A stretch of DNA of 64,000 bases from Opitutus sp. (GCA_025361365.1 JANYAM010000199.1:1-64000), one strand, 5' to 3'; positions 8,197-18,560 are shown, counted from the first letter of the stretch. Notes: generated by a model from the sequence alone, not told the origin. A program made the numbers and translations.

Positions 8197-10596
8197 TTAT
8201 TCGGAGCGCAACGCGATCAGGGGATCGACCTTGGTGGCGCGACGGGCGGGGAGGTAACAGGCGAGCAGGCCGAGCAGCGCAAGAATACCCGAGACGGCAA
8301 CCAGCGCCGCGGGATCGCGGGGATTGGTTTCGAAGAGAAGGGACTGAAGGACTTGGGCGAGAGCCAGACTCGCGGCGGCACCGGCGAGCAGTCCGGAGCC
8401 GATGATCGCCATGCCTTCGGACAGAACTTTGGTGAACACGTCGGACGGCGTGGCCCCGAGCGCGAGGCGAATCCCCATCTCCCGAGTTTGTTGAACGACG
8501 CGGTAAGACATCATGCCGTAGATGCCGACCGAGGCGATCAGGAGGGCGATCAAGGAGAAGCCGCTCATCAGCGTCACCGCAAAGCGCGGGCGGGCGAACG
8601 AATCGGCCACGACCTCATCCAGGAGGCGCAGCTGGGCGATGGGTTGGTCGCGATCGATCTCCGCGAGTTGGTGGCGGACGGCGGCCGGCAACGCGGCGGC
8701 GTCGCCTTGGAAGCGCACCACGACCCAGAGGGTGCTGTTGGGCTGCTGGTAGAAAGGTTCGTAGGATTGCGGAATGACTTCGTGGTCGCTGCCCTGCGAT
8801 TTCACGTCGCGGACGATGCCCACGACTTCGCGCCAGTCTTCGTTGCCGTTGGTGATTTGGATGCGCTGACCGATGGGATCCTCGCCGGGGAAAAAGTTTC
8901 GCGCAAAGGTCTCGTTGATGAGCGCGACGCGCGGGGCCGATTCGTTGTCGCGCTCAGTGAGCTGGCGTCCGCGCAGGAGCGGGATGCCCATGGCGTGGAG
9001 ATAATCGGGCGTGACCGCGTAGTAATTGGTGTTGGGCAGATCTCCCTTCGCAACGGGAGGCCGGCCTTGGACGATCAGGCGAAGCACGGCGTCGCGCACC
9101 AACGGCATGCGGTGGGTTACGCCGGTCGACGTGACACCGGGCAGCGTGGCGAGGCGCCCCAGGAAGTCGCGGGCAAAGGCCACTTGCTGCTCCGGTTTGC
9201 CGTATTGGTGGAGGGGCAGCGTGACATTGAACATCAGCGCGTGCTCGGACTGGAAGCCTTTGTCCACCTCCTGGAGGCGCGCAAAACTGCGGCCGAGCAA
9301 CGTGGCACTGGCGAGCAGCACGAGTGACGCGGCCACTTCGAAGACGACCAAGGCGGCCTGCAAGCGGGAGCGCGCCCCGCCGCCGGTGTTGCCGCGCGCG
9401 CCGTCCTTGGTGAGCTGCACCAAGTCGACGCGGGTGACCCGCCAGGCCGGAAGCAGTCCGAAGACGAGGCCCGTGAGCAAACTGAGGAGGAGCGAGAAGC
9501 CGAGCACCGGGCCATTGAGCGCGATAAAATGGGCCTGCGGCAGATTCGCGGGGATGAGATGAACGAGAGCCGCGAGCAGGCCGTAAGCCAGGGCGAGGCC
9601 GAGACCGTCGCCGGCGAGTGACAGCAGCAGACTCTCGCCCAGCATCTGGCCGATGAGCTGGGCGCGGCTGGCTCCGAGAGCCGCGCGCACCGCGATTTCC
9701 TGGCTGCGCGCCGCGCCGCGGGCGAGCTGCAGACTCGCCACGTTGAGGCACGCGATGAGCAAAACGCAGGCGACGGCGCCGAGGAGAACCTGGAGCACGC
9801 GTCCGACATCCTGGCTGTATTGTTGTGCGAGTGGGAGGAGATTGGCGGTGCAACTCTTGTTGCTGTCGGGATACTGCAGTTGGAGCCCGTGCATGAAGAC
9901 GTCGAGTTCGCCCAAGGCTTGGGCGGGTGTGACGTTGGTCTTCAACCGGCCGAAGACCTCGAGGAAGTGAACGCCGCGCTGCTCGTTAGAACGCTCGGAG
10001 TCGGTGAAGGCCATGGGCACCCATAGTTGGACTCCACTGCCCTGCTGGAAATCGGCGGGCATGATGCCCACGACAATGTAGGTCGCGCCATCGAACTGGA
10101 GCGAGCGGCCCAAGGCGTGGGTGTCACCGCCGAGCAAACTTTGCCAGAGGCCATAGCTGAGGACGGCCACCTTGCCGCCTTTCTCGTCTTCCTCGGGGGT
10201 AAAGAGGCGCCCCCGGAGCGGTGGCGTCGCGAAGACCTCGAAGTAACTCAGCGTGGCCCGCTGGGCGTTCAGGCGCTGGGGCTGCGTGCCATCCGAGTAA
10301 TTGAGAAAAATATTCCGGGTGCCGCCAATTTTCGCGAAAGACTTCAGGTTGCCCTGCCAGTCGAGGAAGTTGGCGCCGGAAACCGGATAGACGGGGAATT
10401 GCGGCAGACGCATTTCCATCAGCACCATGATTCGGTCCGGCTCCGGATAACCCGGCGGGCGCAGCAGGATTGCGTGCACGACGGAGAAAATCGCGGTGTT
10501 CGCCCCGATGCCGAGGGCGAGCGTGAGCAAAGCCACGATCGTGAAGCCGGGGCTTTTCAGCAGCGACCGGACGGCGAAGCGGAGATCGGTGAGCAC
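8197..10596 (-). CDS. ADOP-type ABC permease 2
   Basis: The 799-residue protein starts with a GTG codon (10596-10594). The N-terminal helix contains SPGFTIVALLTLALGIGANT. Helices of the first FtsX module lie near 268-293, 318-340 and 362-382, with another near 412-437. The second module is near 680-799 and ends VDPLIALRSE. The periplasmic loops contain the family-typical GRLFTPEED and GEDPIGQRIQI segments. A hairpin repeat separates it from the upstream permease by 94 bases, the largest gap inside this operon. Confidence 0.92.
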   Translation of the reverse strand: MLTDLRFAVRSLLKSPGFTIVALLTLALGIGANTAIFSVVHAILLRPPGYPEPDRIMVLMEMRLPQFPVYPVSGANFLDWQGNLKSFAKIGGTRNIFLNYSDGTQPQRLNAQRATLSYFEVFATPPLRGRLFTPEEDEKGGKVAVLSYGLWQSLLGGDTHALGRSLQFDGATYIVVGIMPADFQQGSGVQLWVPMAFTDSERSNEQRGVHFLEVFGRLKTNVTPAQALGELDVFMHGLQLQYPDSNKSCTANLLPLAQQYSQDVGRVLQVLLGAVACVLLIACLNVASLQLARGAARSQEIAVRAALGASRAQLIGQMLGESLLLSLAGDGLGLALAYGLLAALVHLIPANLPQAHFIALNGPVLGFSLLLSLLTGLVFGLLPAWRVTRVDLVQLTKDGARGNTGGGARSRLQAALVVFEVAASLVLLASATLLGRSFARLQEVDKGFQSEHALMFNVTLPLHQYGKPEQQVAFARDFLGRLATLPGVTSTGVTHRMPLVRDAVLRLIVQGRPPVAKGDLPNTNYYAVTPDYLHAMGIPLLRGRQLTERDNESAPRVALINETFARNFFPGEDPIGQRIQITNGNEDWREVVGIVRDVKSQGSDHEVIPQSYEPFYQQPNSTLWVVVRFQGDAAALPAAVRHQLAEIDRDQPIAQLRLLDEVVADSFARPRFAVTLMSGFSLIALLIASVGIYGMMSYRVVQQTREMGIRLALGATPSDVFTKVLSEGMAIIGSGLLAGAAASLALAQVLQSLLFETNPRDPAALVAVSGILALLGLLACYLPARRATKVDPLIALRSE

Positions 10597-10602
10597 GGGG
10601 GA

Positions 10603-10697
10603 AGTGAAAGTGAGAGGGAGAGTGAAAGTGGCAGAAAGTCCGACTAAGGCGTGAGGTGAGTTGCTGGTCTTTTCACTTTCACCTTCACTCTCACTCT
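10603..10697. repeat. Imperfect inverted repeat of GTGAAAGTGA tracts overlapping a permease stop codon
   Basis: A purine-rich left arm (10603-10630, GTGAAAGTGAGAGGGAGAG core) is matched imperfectly by a pyrimidine-rich right arm (10672-10697, CACTTTCAC and CTCTCACT blocks) around a 41-base loop. The right arm runs into the last codons and stop (10691-10693) of the upstream permease. It could stabilise or attenuate the polycistronic message, or be a dispersed repeat. Confidence 0.55.
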
Positions 10698-13129
10698 GAT
10701 CGCAACGCGATCAGCGGGTCGACCTTGGTGGCGCGGCGGGCGGGGAGCCAGCAGGCGAACAGCGCGACCACGGCCAGGATGACGGCGATGGCCGCATAGG
10801 TGAGGGGATCGCCGGCCGGGACGCCGATCAGCAGGTTTTGGAAGTAGCGCGCGGTAAAAAGCGCGGCGCCGAGCCCGACCACCAGGCCGGCCACGGCAAT
10901 CAGGAAGCCGCGGTTGAGGATCATCATCATGACGTCGCCCGGCTGCGCCCCGATGGCCATGCGGATGCCGATTTCGCGGGCGCGACGGTTGACGGTGTAG
11001 GACATGACGCCGTAGACGCCGAGCGAGGCCAGCAACACGGCGAGCAGACCGAACGCGCCGAGCAGCGCCGCGCCCGTGCGCGGAGCCCAAAGATTCTGCT
11101 GCATGAGCTGGTCCATCGTGGTGATGTTGGCGAGCGGCATGTTGGCATCCAGCGACTGGAGTTCCTTGCGGATCGTGGCCACCAGTCCCGCCGGGTCGGC
11201 GGCGGTGCGAACGTGGATGACCGCGAAGCCGGTGTAGGTCTGCTTGGCGGGGAAGAACACGAAGGGATCTGGGTCCTCACCGATGGAGTTGTAGGTGGAG
11301 GTCTTAACGATGCCGACGACCTCGACCGGGCGCTCGTCGTTGTAGAGCTTGATGGTTTTGCCGAGGGCGTTCTCGTTCGGCCAGGCGAGCTGGGCGTAGG
11401 TCTCGTTAATGATGGCCACGAGCGGATGCATGCCGTCGTCGCTTTCGGTGAACAGGCGGCCGGAAACAAGCGGGATGCCGATCATCCGGTGATAGCCGGG
11501 GTCGACGGACAGGAAATTGAAAAGCCGGCCGTGCTGGCGGAGGTTCTCATCATTGCCCTGCGGCTTGAGTGTGCGGCGGCCGGTGAAGCTGAGGAGCTGG
11601 CCGTTGGCGGCGGCGGCGCCGGTGACGCCGGGAATCGTCGCGACGCGCTCGAGGGCGCGGCGGAGGTAGTCGAGGCCGCCGGCCTGGTCGTAGCCCTGCG
11701 CACTGGTGTTGACGGTGAGCGTGACGAGGTTGGCCATGTTCCAACCCGGATCAACCTTCTGCGCGTGCAGCATGCTGCGAATGAAGAGGCCGGCGATGAC
11801 GAGCGCGATGACCGAGAGCGTGATCTGGCCCGCGACGAGGAAATTCCGGAAGCTGAGCAACGGAGTCGGCGCCGAGCCCTTGCTGTCCTCCTTGAGCATG
11901 GTGGTGAGCTCGGGTTTGGTGGTGGTCCAGGCCGGGGCGAGGCCGAAGAGCAGGCCGGTGACAACGGAGATGACGAGGCCGAAGCCCAGCACGCGGGCGT
12001 CGAGTGACACGGTGACTCCGTCCGGGATGAACGGCGGGCGCAGCGACCAGAGAATGTTTTTCGTCCAGAACGCAATCGCGATGCCGGCCAGGCCACCAAG
12101 CAGCGAGAGCAGCATGCTCTCGGTGAGGAACTGGCGGATGAGGCGGCCGCGATCGGCGCCGACGGCGATGCGCACGGCGACTTCGCGCTGGCGAGCCGAG
12201 GCGCGGGCGAGGAGGAGGTTGGCCACGTTGGCGCAGGCGATGAGCAGGACGAGGCCGGAGAGCGACAGCAGGAGCGCGCCCGCCTGCACGACGTTGTTGC
12301 GGAAGTTCGGCCCGATCATTGCCTGGGCGAGCGGCACGAGGCGGAGGGAGCGGCCGGTATTCGCCACGGGGAAATCCTTGGCGAGCTTTTCGGCCATCGG
12401 CTTGAGGCCGGCCTCGGCCTGCGCGACGGAGACCCCCGGCTTGAGGCGTGCGAAGGGATTCCAGATGAGCGCCCGGCGCTCGATGTAGAAATCGCGAATC
12501 TGCCCGGTGTAGATTTCGCGATACATCGTGCTGGGCGCCCAGAACGAAGGATTGTTGAAGGTGTTCAGGCCGCGGAAACCCTGCGGCATGACGCCGATGA
12601 CGGTGAAGCCGTGACCGTTGACCGTGTAGGTCCGGCCGATGACGGCCGGGTCGGCGGCGAGGCGGGTCGTCCAGAAATTGTGGCTGAGCACGAGCACGGG
12701 CGCGGACCCGATTGTGGCGTATTCGTCGGCGCGGAAGGTGCGGCCGAGCGCGGCCTTCAGGCCGAGCAAGTCGAAATAGTTGCCCGTGACGAGTTCGCCC
12801 TGCACGTTAGTCGGCTCGGTGCCGATCATCATGCTGACGGGGGCGAAGCTGGAGCTGCCCATGCCGGCGAACACCTGGTTGTTCGCGTTGTAGTCGGTGA
12901 AGTTGGGGACCGAGACGGGCAGGTAGCCGCTGTTGCGCTCGTCGCTCGTATAGGCGGCGACGAGTTCGTCGGGCCGCGCGAAGGGCAGCGGATTGAAGAA
13001 AAACGTGTTGATGAACGAAAAAATCGCCGTGTTGGCGCCGATGCCGAGTCCGAGGGTGAGGACGGCGATCAGCGTGAAGCCGGGCGATTTGGCGAGCAGG
13101 CGGAAGGCGAGACGGAGGTCAGTGAGCAT
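10691..13129 (-). CDS. ADOP-type ABC permease 3
   Basis: Starting at the ATG 13129-13127 (MLTDLRLAFRLLAKSPGF) the protein has 812 residues. An in-frame ATG 21 bases upstream is less likely, because family members begin with this M-x-TDL motif. Both FtsX modules are intact (IACANVANLLLARASARQ in the first; ASLGVYGVMSYTVNRRAREI in the second) and the C-terminus ends VDPLIALRSE. The first periplasmic loop is somewhat different from its neighbours, with a GMGSSSFAPVSMMIG segment. It lies 51 bases behind permease 4 in the same operon. Confidence 0.92.
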   Translation of the reverse strand: MLTDLRLAFRLLAKSPGFTLIAVLTLGLGIGANTAIFSFINTFFFNPLPFARPDELVAAYTSDERNSGYLPVSVPNFTDYNANNQVFAGMGSSSFAPVSMMIGTEPTNVQGELVTGNYFDLLGLKAALGRTFRADEYATIGSAPVLVLSHNFWTTRLAADPAVIGRTYTVNGHGFTVIGVMPQGFRGLNTFNNPSFWAPSTMYREIYTGQIRDFYIERRALIWNPFARLKPGVSVAQAEAGLKPMAEKLAKDFPVANTGRSLRLVPLAQAMIGPNFRNNVVQAGALLLSLSGLVLLIACANVANLLLARASARQREVAVRIAVGADRGRLIRQFLTESMLLSLLGGLAGIAIAFWTKNILWSLRPPFIPDGVTVSLDARVLGFGLVISVVTGLLFGLAPAWTTTKPELTTMLKEDSKGSAPTPLLSFRNFLVAGQITLSVIALVIAGLFIRSMLHAQKVDPGWNMANLVTLTVNTSAQGYDQAGGLDYLRRALERVATIPGVTGAAAANGQLLSFTGRRTLKPQGNDENLRQHGRLFNFLSVDPGYHRMIGIPLVSGRLFTESDDGMHPLVAIINETYAQLAWPNENALGKTIKLYNDERPVEVVGIVKTSTYNSIGEDPDPFVFFPAKQTYTGFAVIHVRTAADPAGLVATIRKELQSLDANMPLANITTMDQLMQQNLWAPRTGAALLGAFGLLAVLLASLGVYGVMSYTVNRRAREIGIRMAIGAQPGDVMMMILNRGFLIAVAGLVVGLGAALFTARYFQNLLIGVPAGDPLTYAAIAVILAVVALFACWLPARRATKVDPLIALRSE

Positions 13130-13180
13130 GGGTTGAGATGTTCGTAGCAACCCGGTCGTGTGCGTGTGTTGTGGAGAAAA

Positions 13181-15577
13181 TTATTCCGAGCGGAGGGCCA
13201 CCAGCGGATCAACCCGCGTGGCGCGGCGGGCGGGGATCAGGCAGGCGAGGAGGGCGACGACGCCGAGCAGCAGGGCGATGCCGACGAGCGTCAGCGGATC
13301 GCGAGCACTGGTGCTGTAGAGTAGCGACTCCACGAGCTGCGCGGCAAAGAAGGCGCCCAGCAGTCCGACGCCGAGGCCGACCCCGATGACGCCGAGACCC
13401 TGCCGGAGAATGAGTTTTAATACGCTGCCCTGGCTCGCCCCGAGCGCCATGCGGATGCCGATCTCGTTGGTGCGCTGGCTGACGGAATAGGCCATCACGC
13501 CGTAAATGCCGACGCTGGCGATGATCAGGGCCACCAGCGAAAACACGGTGAGCAGCAGCATCGCAAAATGCTGCCGGGACATGCTGTCGGCCACGATGCT
13601 TTCGAGAGGCTTGATGCTCGCGACGGGCTGGTCCTTGTCCACGGCGAAGACTTGGGAGCGGATGGAATTATGCAGGGCGCGCGCATCGCCGGTGGTGCGG
13701 ATGACGGCGGTGATGTTGCTGAAAGGGACCTGGGCGAAAGGCTCATAGCTTTCCGCCGGCGTCTCCTTGTCCACGCCATAGTGCTTCACATCCGCCACGA
13801 CGCCGACGATCTCGCGCCAGGCGTCGGGCCCGTTGGTGATATTGATGCGCTTGCCGAGCGGGTCCTCGTGCGGGAACTGCTGTTGCGCGAGCGTCTCGCT
13901 GATGATGGCCACGCGCGGCGCCTTCTCATTGTCCCGGTCCGTGAACGCGCGGCCGCGGAGGATGCGAATGCCCATGGCCTTGAAGTAGTCGGCCGTGACC
14001 GCATAGTAATTGGTGATGGGCAGGTCGCTGGGTGCGGGGGCTGGCCGCCCGTCGATGGTGAAGCCGTGCACGCGGTTGCCCTGCATGGGGAGCACATGCG
14101 TGAGGCCGACGGCGGTGACGCCCGGCAGCGCCTGCAGGTTGGCGACGAGCTGGGTGGCAAAGAGGCGCTGCTTGTCCGGAGTATCGTATTTGCGGTCGGG
14201 CAGCGCGAGGGCGACGGCGGTGCCGTTGGACGGCTCAAAGCCCGGGTTGACGGCGGAAAGCTTGAGGAAGCTGCGCACGAGCAGGCCGGCGCCGGTCAGC
14301 AAGAGCAGGGAGAGAGCGACTTCGGTGACGACCAGGCCCTGCCGGAACCAGCGGCGGCCACTCTCGGTGGAGCCGCGTGTGCCCTCCTTGAGCGTTTCGT
14401 TCAGGTTGTGTCCGGTGGCCAGCCAGGCCGGGGCGACGCCGAAGACGAGACCGGTGACCAGGCTGAGTGCGAGGGTGAAGCCCATCGCGCCACCATCGAT
14501 GCCAATTTCCTTGGCGCGGGGCAGGTTCTCGGGGGCGAAGGTCAGGAGGGCGTCGAGACCCCATTTGGCGATGAGCACACCGAGGGCGCCTCCGAGCAGG
14601 GCAAGCACCACGCTTTCGGTCAGCAATTGCCGCACGATGCGGCCGCGCCCGGCGCCGAGGGCGGTGCGGATGGAGATTTCGCGCATGCGGGAATTGGCGC
14701 GAGCCAGCAGGAGATTGGCGACGTTCGCGCACGCGATGAACAAGACGCAGCCGACAGCGCCCAGCAGGATCCACAGGGTATTCTTCACGTCGCGCACGGC
14801 GTAGTCGGTCAGGCCGAAGACGCGGATGCCCCAGCCCTTGTTGGTGTCGGGGTATTGCGTCGCCATCTGGGTGGCGATGACGTCCATTTCGGACTGGGCC
14901 TGCTGCAAGGTGGTGCCGGGCTTGAGCCGGCCGGTGACTCCGATGTAGTGCGCGCCGCGGTAGTCGCCCGCCTTTTCCTCATCCGTGAAAGCCATGGGCG
15001 ACCATAGTTCAGTCGTGCTGCTAGGTTGAAAATCCGCGGGCATCACGCCGATGACGGTATACGGAGCGCCGTTAAGCTGGATCGTGCGGCCGACGGCATC
15101 GGGGGCTCCGCCGAACTGGCGCTGCCAGAAACCATGGCTGAGGACGACGACCTTGCCCTGCGCGACGGAATCCTCCTCGGGGCGGAAATCGCGGCCGAAC
15201 TGCGGGGTCACGCCGTAGATCGAGAAATAGGCGGCGGATACCCGCTGGCCGCTCAGGCGCTTGGGCTCAGCGTCACCCGTCAGGTTGAAAGTCTGGTTGC
15301 GGGAAGCCGCCAGCGCAGTGAATGAATGCGTCTGCTTCTGCCAGTCGAGGAAGTTAGGCGGGGCGACGGAAAATTCCGGGTATTTCGGTGGCTGGCTCTC
15401 GCGAAGCAGCACGAGACGATCCGGCTCGGCATAGGCCAGCGGGCGGAGCAGCACACCGTTAACGACCGAAAAAATCGCGGTGCATGCGCCAATACCGAGG
15501 CCGAGCGTGAGGATGGCGACAATCGTGAAGCCGGGAGACTTAAGGAGCTGGCGAAGGGCGAAACGGATATCGTGCAT
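13181..15577 (-). CDS. ADOP-type ABC permease 4, first gene of its operon
   Basis: The start is set at the ATG 15577-15575 (MHDIRFALRQLLKSPGF), giving 798 residues. A longer frame up to 15661 is excluded because it would begin upstream of the predicted sigma-54 transcript start near 15597. Domain order is helix, MacB_PCD, FtsX, MacB_PCD, FtsX, ending VDPLVALRSE. It heads the operon permease 4 - 3 - 2 - ankyrin - 1, so its sigma-54 promoter and upstream element probably govern all five genes. Confidence 0.92.
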   Translation of the reverse strand: MHDIRFALRQLLKSPGFTIVAILTLGLGIGACTAIFSVVNGVLLRPLAYAEPDRLVLLRESQPPKYPEFSVAPPNFLDWQKQTHSFTALAASRNQTFNLTGDAEPKRLSGQRVSAAYFSIYGVTPQFGRDFRPEEDSVAQGKVVVLSHGFWQRQFGGAPDAVGRTIQLNGAPYTVIGVMPADFQPSSTTELWSPMAFTDEEKAGDYRGAHYIGVTGRLKPGTTLQQAQSEMDVIATQMATQYPDTNKGWGIRVFGLTDYAVRDVKNTLWILLGAVGCVLFIACANVANLLLARANSRMREISIRTALGAGRGRIVRQLLTESVVLALLGGALGVLIAKWGLDALLTFAPENLPRAKEIGIDGGAMGFTLALSLVTGLVFGVAPAWLATGHNLNETLKEGTRGSTESGRRWFRQGLVVTEVALSLLLLTGAGLLVRSFLKLSAVNPGFEPSNGTAVALALPDRKYDTPDKQRLFATQLVANLQALPGVTAVGLTHVLPMQGNRVHGFTIDGRPAPAPSDLPITNYYAVTADYFKAMGIRILRGRAFTDRDNEKAPRVAIISETLAQQQFPHEDPLGKRINITNGPDAWREIVGVVADVKHYGVDKETPAESYEPFAQVPFSNITAVIRTTGDARALHNSIRSQVFAVDKDQPVASIKPLESIVADSMSRQHFAMLLLTVFSLVALIIASVGIYGVMAYSVSQRTNEIGIRMALGASQGSVLKLILRQGLGVIGVGLGVGLLGAFFAAQLVESLLYSTSARDPLTLVGIALLLGVVALLACLIPARRATRVDPLVALRSE

Positions 15578-15607
15578 GTGGGGCGGTGCCGCGGGTCCGC
15601 CGGATTC

Positions 15608-15623
15608 TGCATTCGATATGCCA
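15608..15623 (-). promoter_or_regulatory. Sigma-54 promoter of the four-permease/ankyrin operon
   Basis: The minus strand reads TGGCATATCGAATGCA, with GG-N10-GC spacing. The predicted start near 15597 leaves a 20-base leader to the ATG at 15577. Confidence 0.78.
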
Positions 15624-15705
15624 GCGTCAGGCCAAAAATAAACCCCGGCGGACCAGCGCATTGCACGCTTGGGGCCGGGGTCAGAAAAGCAGTTTGTCCG
15701 CTCTT

Positions 15706-15731
15706 GAAATTTCGCCGTCCCGAAAGCGGGA
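15706..15731. promoter_or_regulatory. Upstream activator element (TCCC-N6-GGGA)
   Basis: The plus strand has GAAA (15706-15709), eight bases, TCCC (15718-15721), GAAAGC, GGGA (15728-15731). The core GTCCCG-AAAG-CGGGAC is a perfect dyad. Its centre is about 103 bases upstream of the promoter GG. In this copy the outer half-site is GAAA, not GGGA. Confidence 0.7.
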
Positions 15732-15743
15732 CAAGCAGGGGGA

Positions 15744-17396
15744 TCAGAAGTTCAGTCTCGAGGCATAAACCTGCCGATCAGCCGACGTCTGCAATTCCTT
15801 CCACAACGCCAGGCTCCACGCCTTAGAGGAGGAGGGCTGGCCAAGTCCCTCATCGTAGTGAAAGTCCATGTGGCCATTGCTGGTGACCGACTTCACCACA
15901 AATGATCCACACAAGTCTATTTGATTGCTGCCGCCACCATTGCCGGTCAGCGGAGCATCGGGGGCGATCAAGACGCCGGAGAAAAAGGCGTTGCCGCTGA
16001 AGGTGCAGGTTTGCGTCGTGGTCGAGTAAACGGTCAATGCGCCGGCCCAACTGCTAGGGTTGATCGCATCGTTGCCCGACTCACTGATGGGCCCATCCAT
16101 GTAAATCTTCGCGTTGCCGACATTCGTGCCAGAGACGCCAATCTGCAGGCCGCTGACCATTGAGGTGCCACCCGATCCGACGATCACCACGTTCTTGCCG
16201 GCGGTGATGGTGGTGGCGCCGATCGTGGTGCCACTGCAGAAATAGTAGTAGGTTCGGGTCCCGTCGATGGCGACTTCCGGGACATCGGTGACGCGCGGCA
16301 GTGTCGCCGGGAGGCTGCCGACGACGCCCAAACTGTAGTAGCCGAGCGCTCCCGTATTGGTCGGATAGGTCGGCATGGTGAAGTTGTATTGGGCATTGCC
16401 AATGGTCTGGCCGGAGATCGTTCCATTGGTGACCGTCACTCCCGAACCCACGGTGACGTTGCCGTTGACGACGCCTTGGGCACCGAGGTCGACCGTGGGA
16501 CCATACAGGCTGCCGACGGTGATGTTGGACCGGGCGGTGGCAGTATTGTATTGGGTGAAAGGGGGCACGCCTGGCGCCGTGCTGCTGATGAAGCTGTCCG
16601 CCAGCGGGTGTCCATTCCAACTGATGGTGTTCTTGGCGATCAGGCCCTTGGGCAGGACGCCGCTCTTGCTGAGGATAATTTTGATCCACTTCTCAATCGG
16701 CGGGCCATCGATCGGCGTGATGGTGGCCTTAGTGACCACCAGAGGCACAGTGCCCGACCCATCATAGCCGGAGGACCACACCTTCACCGTGGCGGTCGCA
16801 TTCTGGTCCAGGCCGCTGAAGCTGATGGTGCGCGTGGCCGCCAGCATGGCCCGGGCAGTGGCCCCGGTGCCGCCGCCGCCACTCAGGGTGATGGTCGGCT
16901 CCGAGGTATAGCCCGAGCCGGCGTTGGTGATGGTGAGGGTGCACACTCCGGTGATCGTCGTTTGGACGCCGCTGATCACCACGGTTGAGGTAACGATATT
17001 CGCCGTGGCCGCCGCCCCGGTGCCGCCGCCGCCGCTGAAGGTCACCGTCGGCGCGGAAGTAAAGCCCGAGCCCATGCTGGTGATGTTGGTATCCGCCACG
17101 GTGTTGCCCAGCGTCCAGCCGCCCCAGGCGGCGGTGATGTGGGTCGTGTCGCTCGCGTAGCCCAGCGTGTTAAAGCTCCAGACCGCCTCCTCGGTGCCGG
17201 CTTCCGCGAGATTGCCGGCCAGATCGGCGAAATAAGTGCGGTGCGCGAGCTTGAGGGAGTTCGTGCTGAGCTTGAGGTAACCCGTCAAGGTGATCGCGAT
17301 GATGAGCGAAAAAATCAACGTGGTGATCAAGACACTGCCGCGCGGTGATTTTCCGGCGAGTCTCATGGTGCAATGGGGGGAGGTCAGGGTGCTCAT
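15744..17396 (-). CDS. PilX-like pseudopilin-associated protein with glycine-rich repeats (set B)
   Basis: The 550-residue protein begins with a short basic segment and one membrane helix (about 20-42, [20 protein letters not shown]). The [12 protein letters not shown] segment just after resembles the conserved region of PilX-type minor pilins. Residues about 105-180 hold two near-identical repeats of the type [15 protein letters not shown] / [15 protein letters not shown]. The remainder is beta-rich, with [13 protein letters not shown] and [11 protein letters not shown] runs suggesting a beta-helix exposed outside the cell. The ATG overlaps the upstream gene's stop (ATGA, 17393-17396). It is the third gene of a pseudopilin triplet; its counterpart in set A is 458 residues long. 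Confidence 0.8.
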   Translation of the reverse strand: MSTLTSPHCTMRLAGKSPRGSVLITTLIFSLIIAITLTGYLKLSTNSLKLAHRTYFADLAGNLAEAGTEEAVWSFNTLGYASDTTHITAAWGGWTLGNTVADTNITSMGSGFTSAPTVTFSGGGGTGAAATANIVTSTVVISGVQTTITGVCTLTITNAGSGYTSEPTITLSGGGGTGATARAMLAATRTISFSGLDQNATATVKVWSSGYDGSGTVPLVVTKATITPIDGPPIEKWIKIILSKSGVLPKGLIAKNTISWNGHPLADSFISSTAPGVPPFTQYNTATARSNITVGSLYGPTVDLGAQGVVNGNVTVGSGVTVTNGTISGQTIGNAQYNFTMPTYPTNTGALGYYSLGVVGSLPATLPRVTDVPEVAIDGTRTYYYFCSGTTIGATTITAGKNVVIVGSGGTSMVSGLQIGVSGTNVGNAKIYMDGPISESGNDAINPSSWAGALTVYSTTTQTCTFSGNAFFSGVLIAPDAPLTGNGGGSNQIDLCGSFVVKSVTSNGHMDFHYDEGLGQPSSSKAWSLALWKELQTSADRQVYASRLNF

Positions 17397-17992
17397 ATGG
17401 TGATATTGCGGATGGTGAAGGAGGACGAGCGAATGACCTGGGTGGTGGCGGCCACCCCGAGAGTCCCGCGGCTGACACTGATGGAAATCTGGATGTGCTT
17501 GATACCGCTGTCACTGGTCGTGGTGGCGGGAATCAGCGTGCCCGCGCTGTCGTAGCGGTTGAACGACATGGTTTGGACGTATTGCACGAGGTCCACGCGG
17601 CCCACCGTGGACGTGAGGTCGCTGCCCGGCACCGAGAAAAATATTCCATTGGTGCTGTCGAAACCATAAGTGAACTGCGAGATCGTGCTCAAATCCTGGC
17701 TCGGAATCGTCAGGGTGCAGGCGGTAATTGTGCCGCTGGTGAAGGTTGAGGCATAGCCGTTGGCCATCCGGGCATCGACACCCAGCTGCTCGAAGGCCCG
17801 GCGGGTCTGCGATTCCATGACGGAATAGTTGCTCATCCGGATGCCGCTGCGCAGGAGCATGAGAAAGGCGGTCAACGTGCCAGCCAGGACGATCGCGCTG
17901 AGCGACGTGGCCATCAGCACCTCGACGAGCGTGAAGCCGGCGCGCCGGTTCAGGTGGCGGCCGGGGAGGAAATTATAGAGCGATGAAATCAT
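17393..17992 (-). CDS. Prepilin-type protein, GspJ/PilW-like (set B)
   Basis: The 199-residue protein carries a type IV prepilin signal: basic leader, G19-FTLVEVLM cleavage/methylation motif, then a hydrophobic helix (about 20-43). Cleavage by PilD-type peptidase before the phenylalanine is expected. The rest is a beta-rich globular domain without a recognisable catalytic motif. The start overlaps the previous gene by 20 bases and the stop overlaps the next gene by 4, so the triplet is tightly coupled. A GspJ/PilW role (minor pseudopilin at the tip) fits its size and order. Confidence 0.83.
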   Translation of the reverse strand: MISSLYNFLPGRHLNRRAGFTLVEVLMATSLSAIVLAGTLTAFLMLLRSGIRMSNYSVMESQTRRAFEQLGVDARMANGYASTFTSGTITACTLTIPSQDLSTISQFTYGFDSTNGIFFSVPGSDLTSTVGRVDLVQYVQTMSFNRYDSAGTLIPATTTSDSGIKHIQISISVSRGTLGVAATTQVIRSSSFTIRNITI

Positions 17993-18479
17993 AGATGCCG
18001 TCCTTTCCGTAATAAGTGATATAGTTTCGGGTCAGCCTGTGCCCGTCGTAGGCCTTCCAGGTGACGGTGAAAGTGATCTTGATCATGCCCGTGTGCACGT
18101 CGGTCGCGGTGCGCGTCAAAGTCATCCGGCTGCCGACATCACTCGCCGAATAATAACTCGAGTCGATGGTGATTTGAGTCGCGACCGTCGAATAGGAGCT
18201 GACCCCGCTATGTCCCGTGCCGGCAATAGTGCCGTCGCCCCAAGTGGTCAGCCGGACTTTCTCAAATTCGCTCTGCAGGATCTGCGAGGCGTAGCTGAGG
18301 CAGCGGGCCGTATCCAGACTGGCGAAGCCACGTTGGAGCACGACAATCGAAGTGGAGATGACCATGGCCATGATCGCGGCGGCGGAAGCCACCTCGATGA
18401 TGGTGAACGCGGCGAGGCGCCGTCGCGGGGAGCCGGCGGCCGCGCTCGCGGTTGTGGAAAAACGTGAGAAGGGTTTCAC
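17973..18479 (-). CDS. Prepilin-type protein, GspI/PilV-like (set B)
   Basis: The 168-residue protein starts with GTG (18479-18477). It has a slightly divergent prepilin motif (AAFTIIEVASAAAIM, with A instead of G before the cleavage point) and a helix to about residue 50. It then has RGFASLDTARCLSYASQILQSEFE, closely resembling RGLQALDTARNLTAASQIMQSEME of the set A protein, so the two are clear paralogues. It begins the second triplet, 81 bases after the response regulator gene. Confidence 0.8.
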   Translation of the reverse strand: MKPFSRFSTTASAAAGSPRRRLAAFTIIEVASAAAIMAMVISTSIVVLQRGFASLDTARCLSYASQILQSEFEKVRLTTWGDGTIAGTGHSGVSSYSTVATQITIDSSYYSASDVGSRMTLTRTATDVHTGMIKITFTVTWKAYDGHRLTRNYITYYGKDGIYDFIAL

Positions 18480-18514
18480 GTTCCCACTCTAGCGGAACGG
18501 CATGAAACCGGTAA

Positions 18515-18555
18515 GAGGCCTTAGCCTCCGAATTATGGCCCTGCCGTCTAGGGCC
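18515..18555 (-). other. Two short hairpins between the response regulator and pseudopilin set B
   Basis: GAGGC-CTTA-GCCTC (18515-18528) and GGCCCT...AGGGCC (18537-18555) form small stems in the 81-base gap. Neither has a T-run, so full termination is unlikely. Partial attenuation or RNA processing is possible. Confidence 0.35.
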
Positions 18556-18560
18556 GAATG

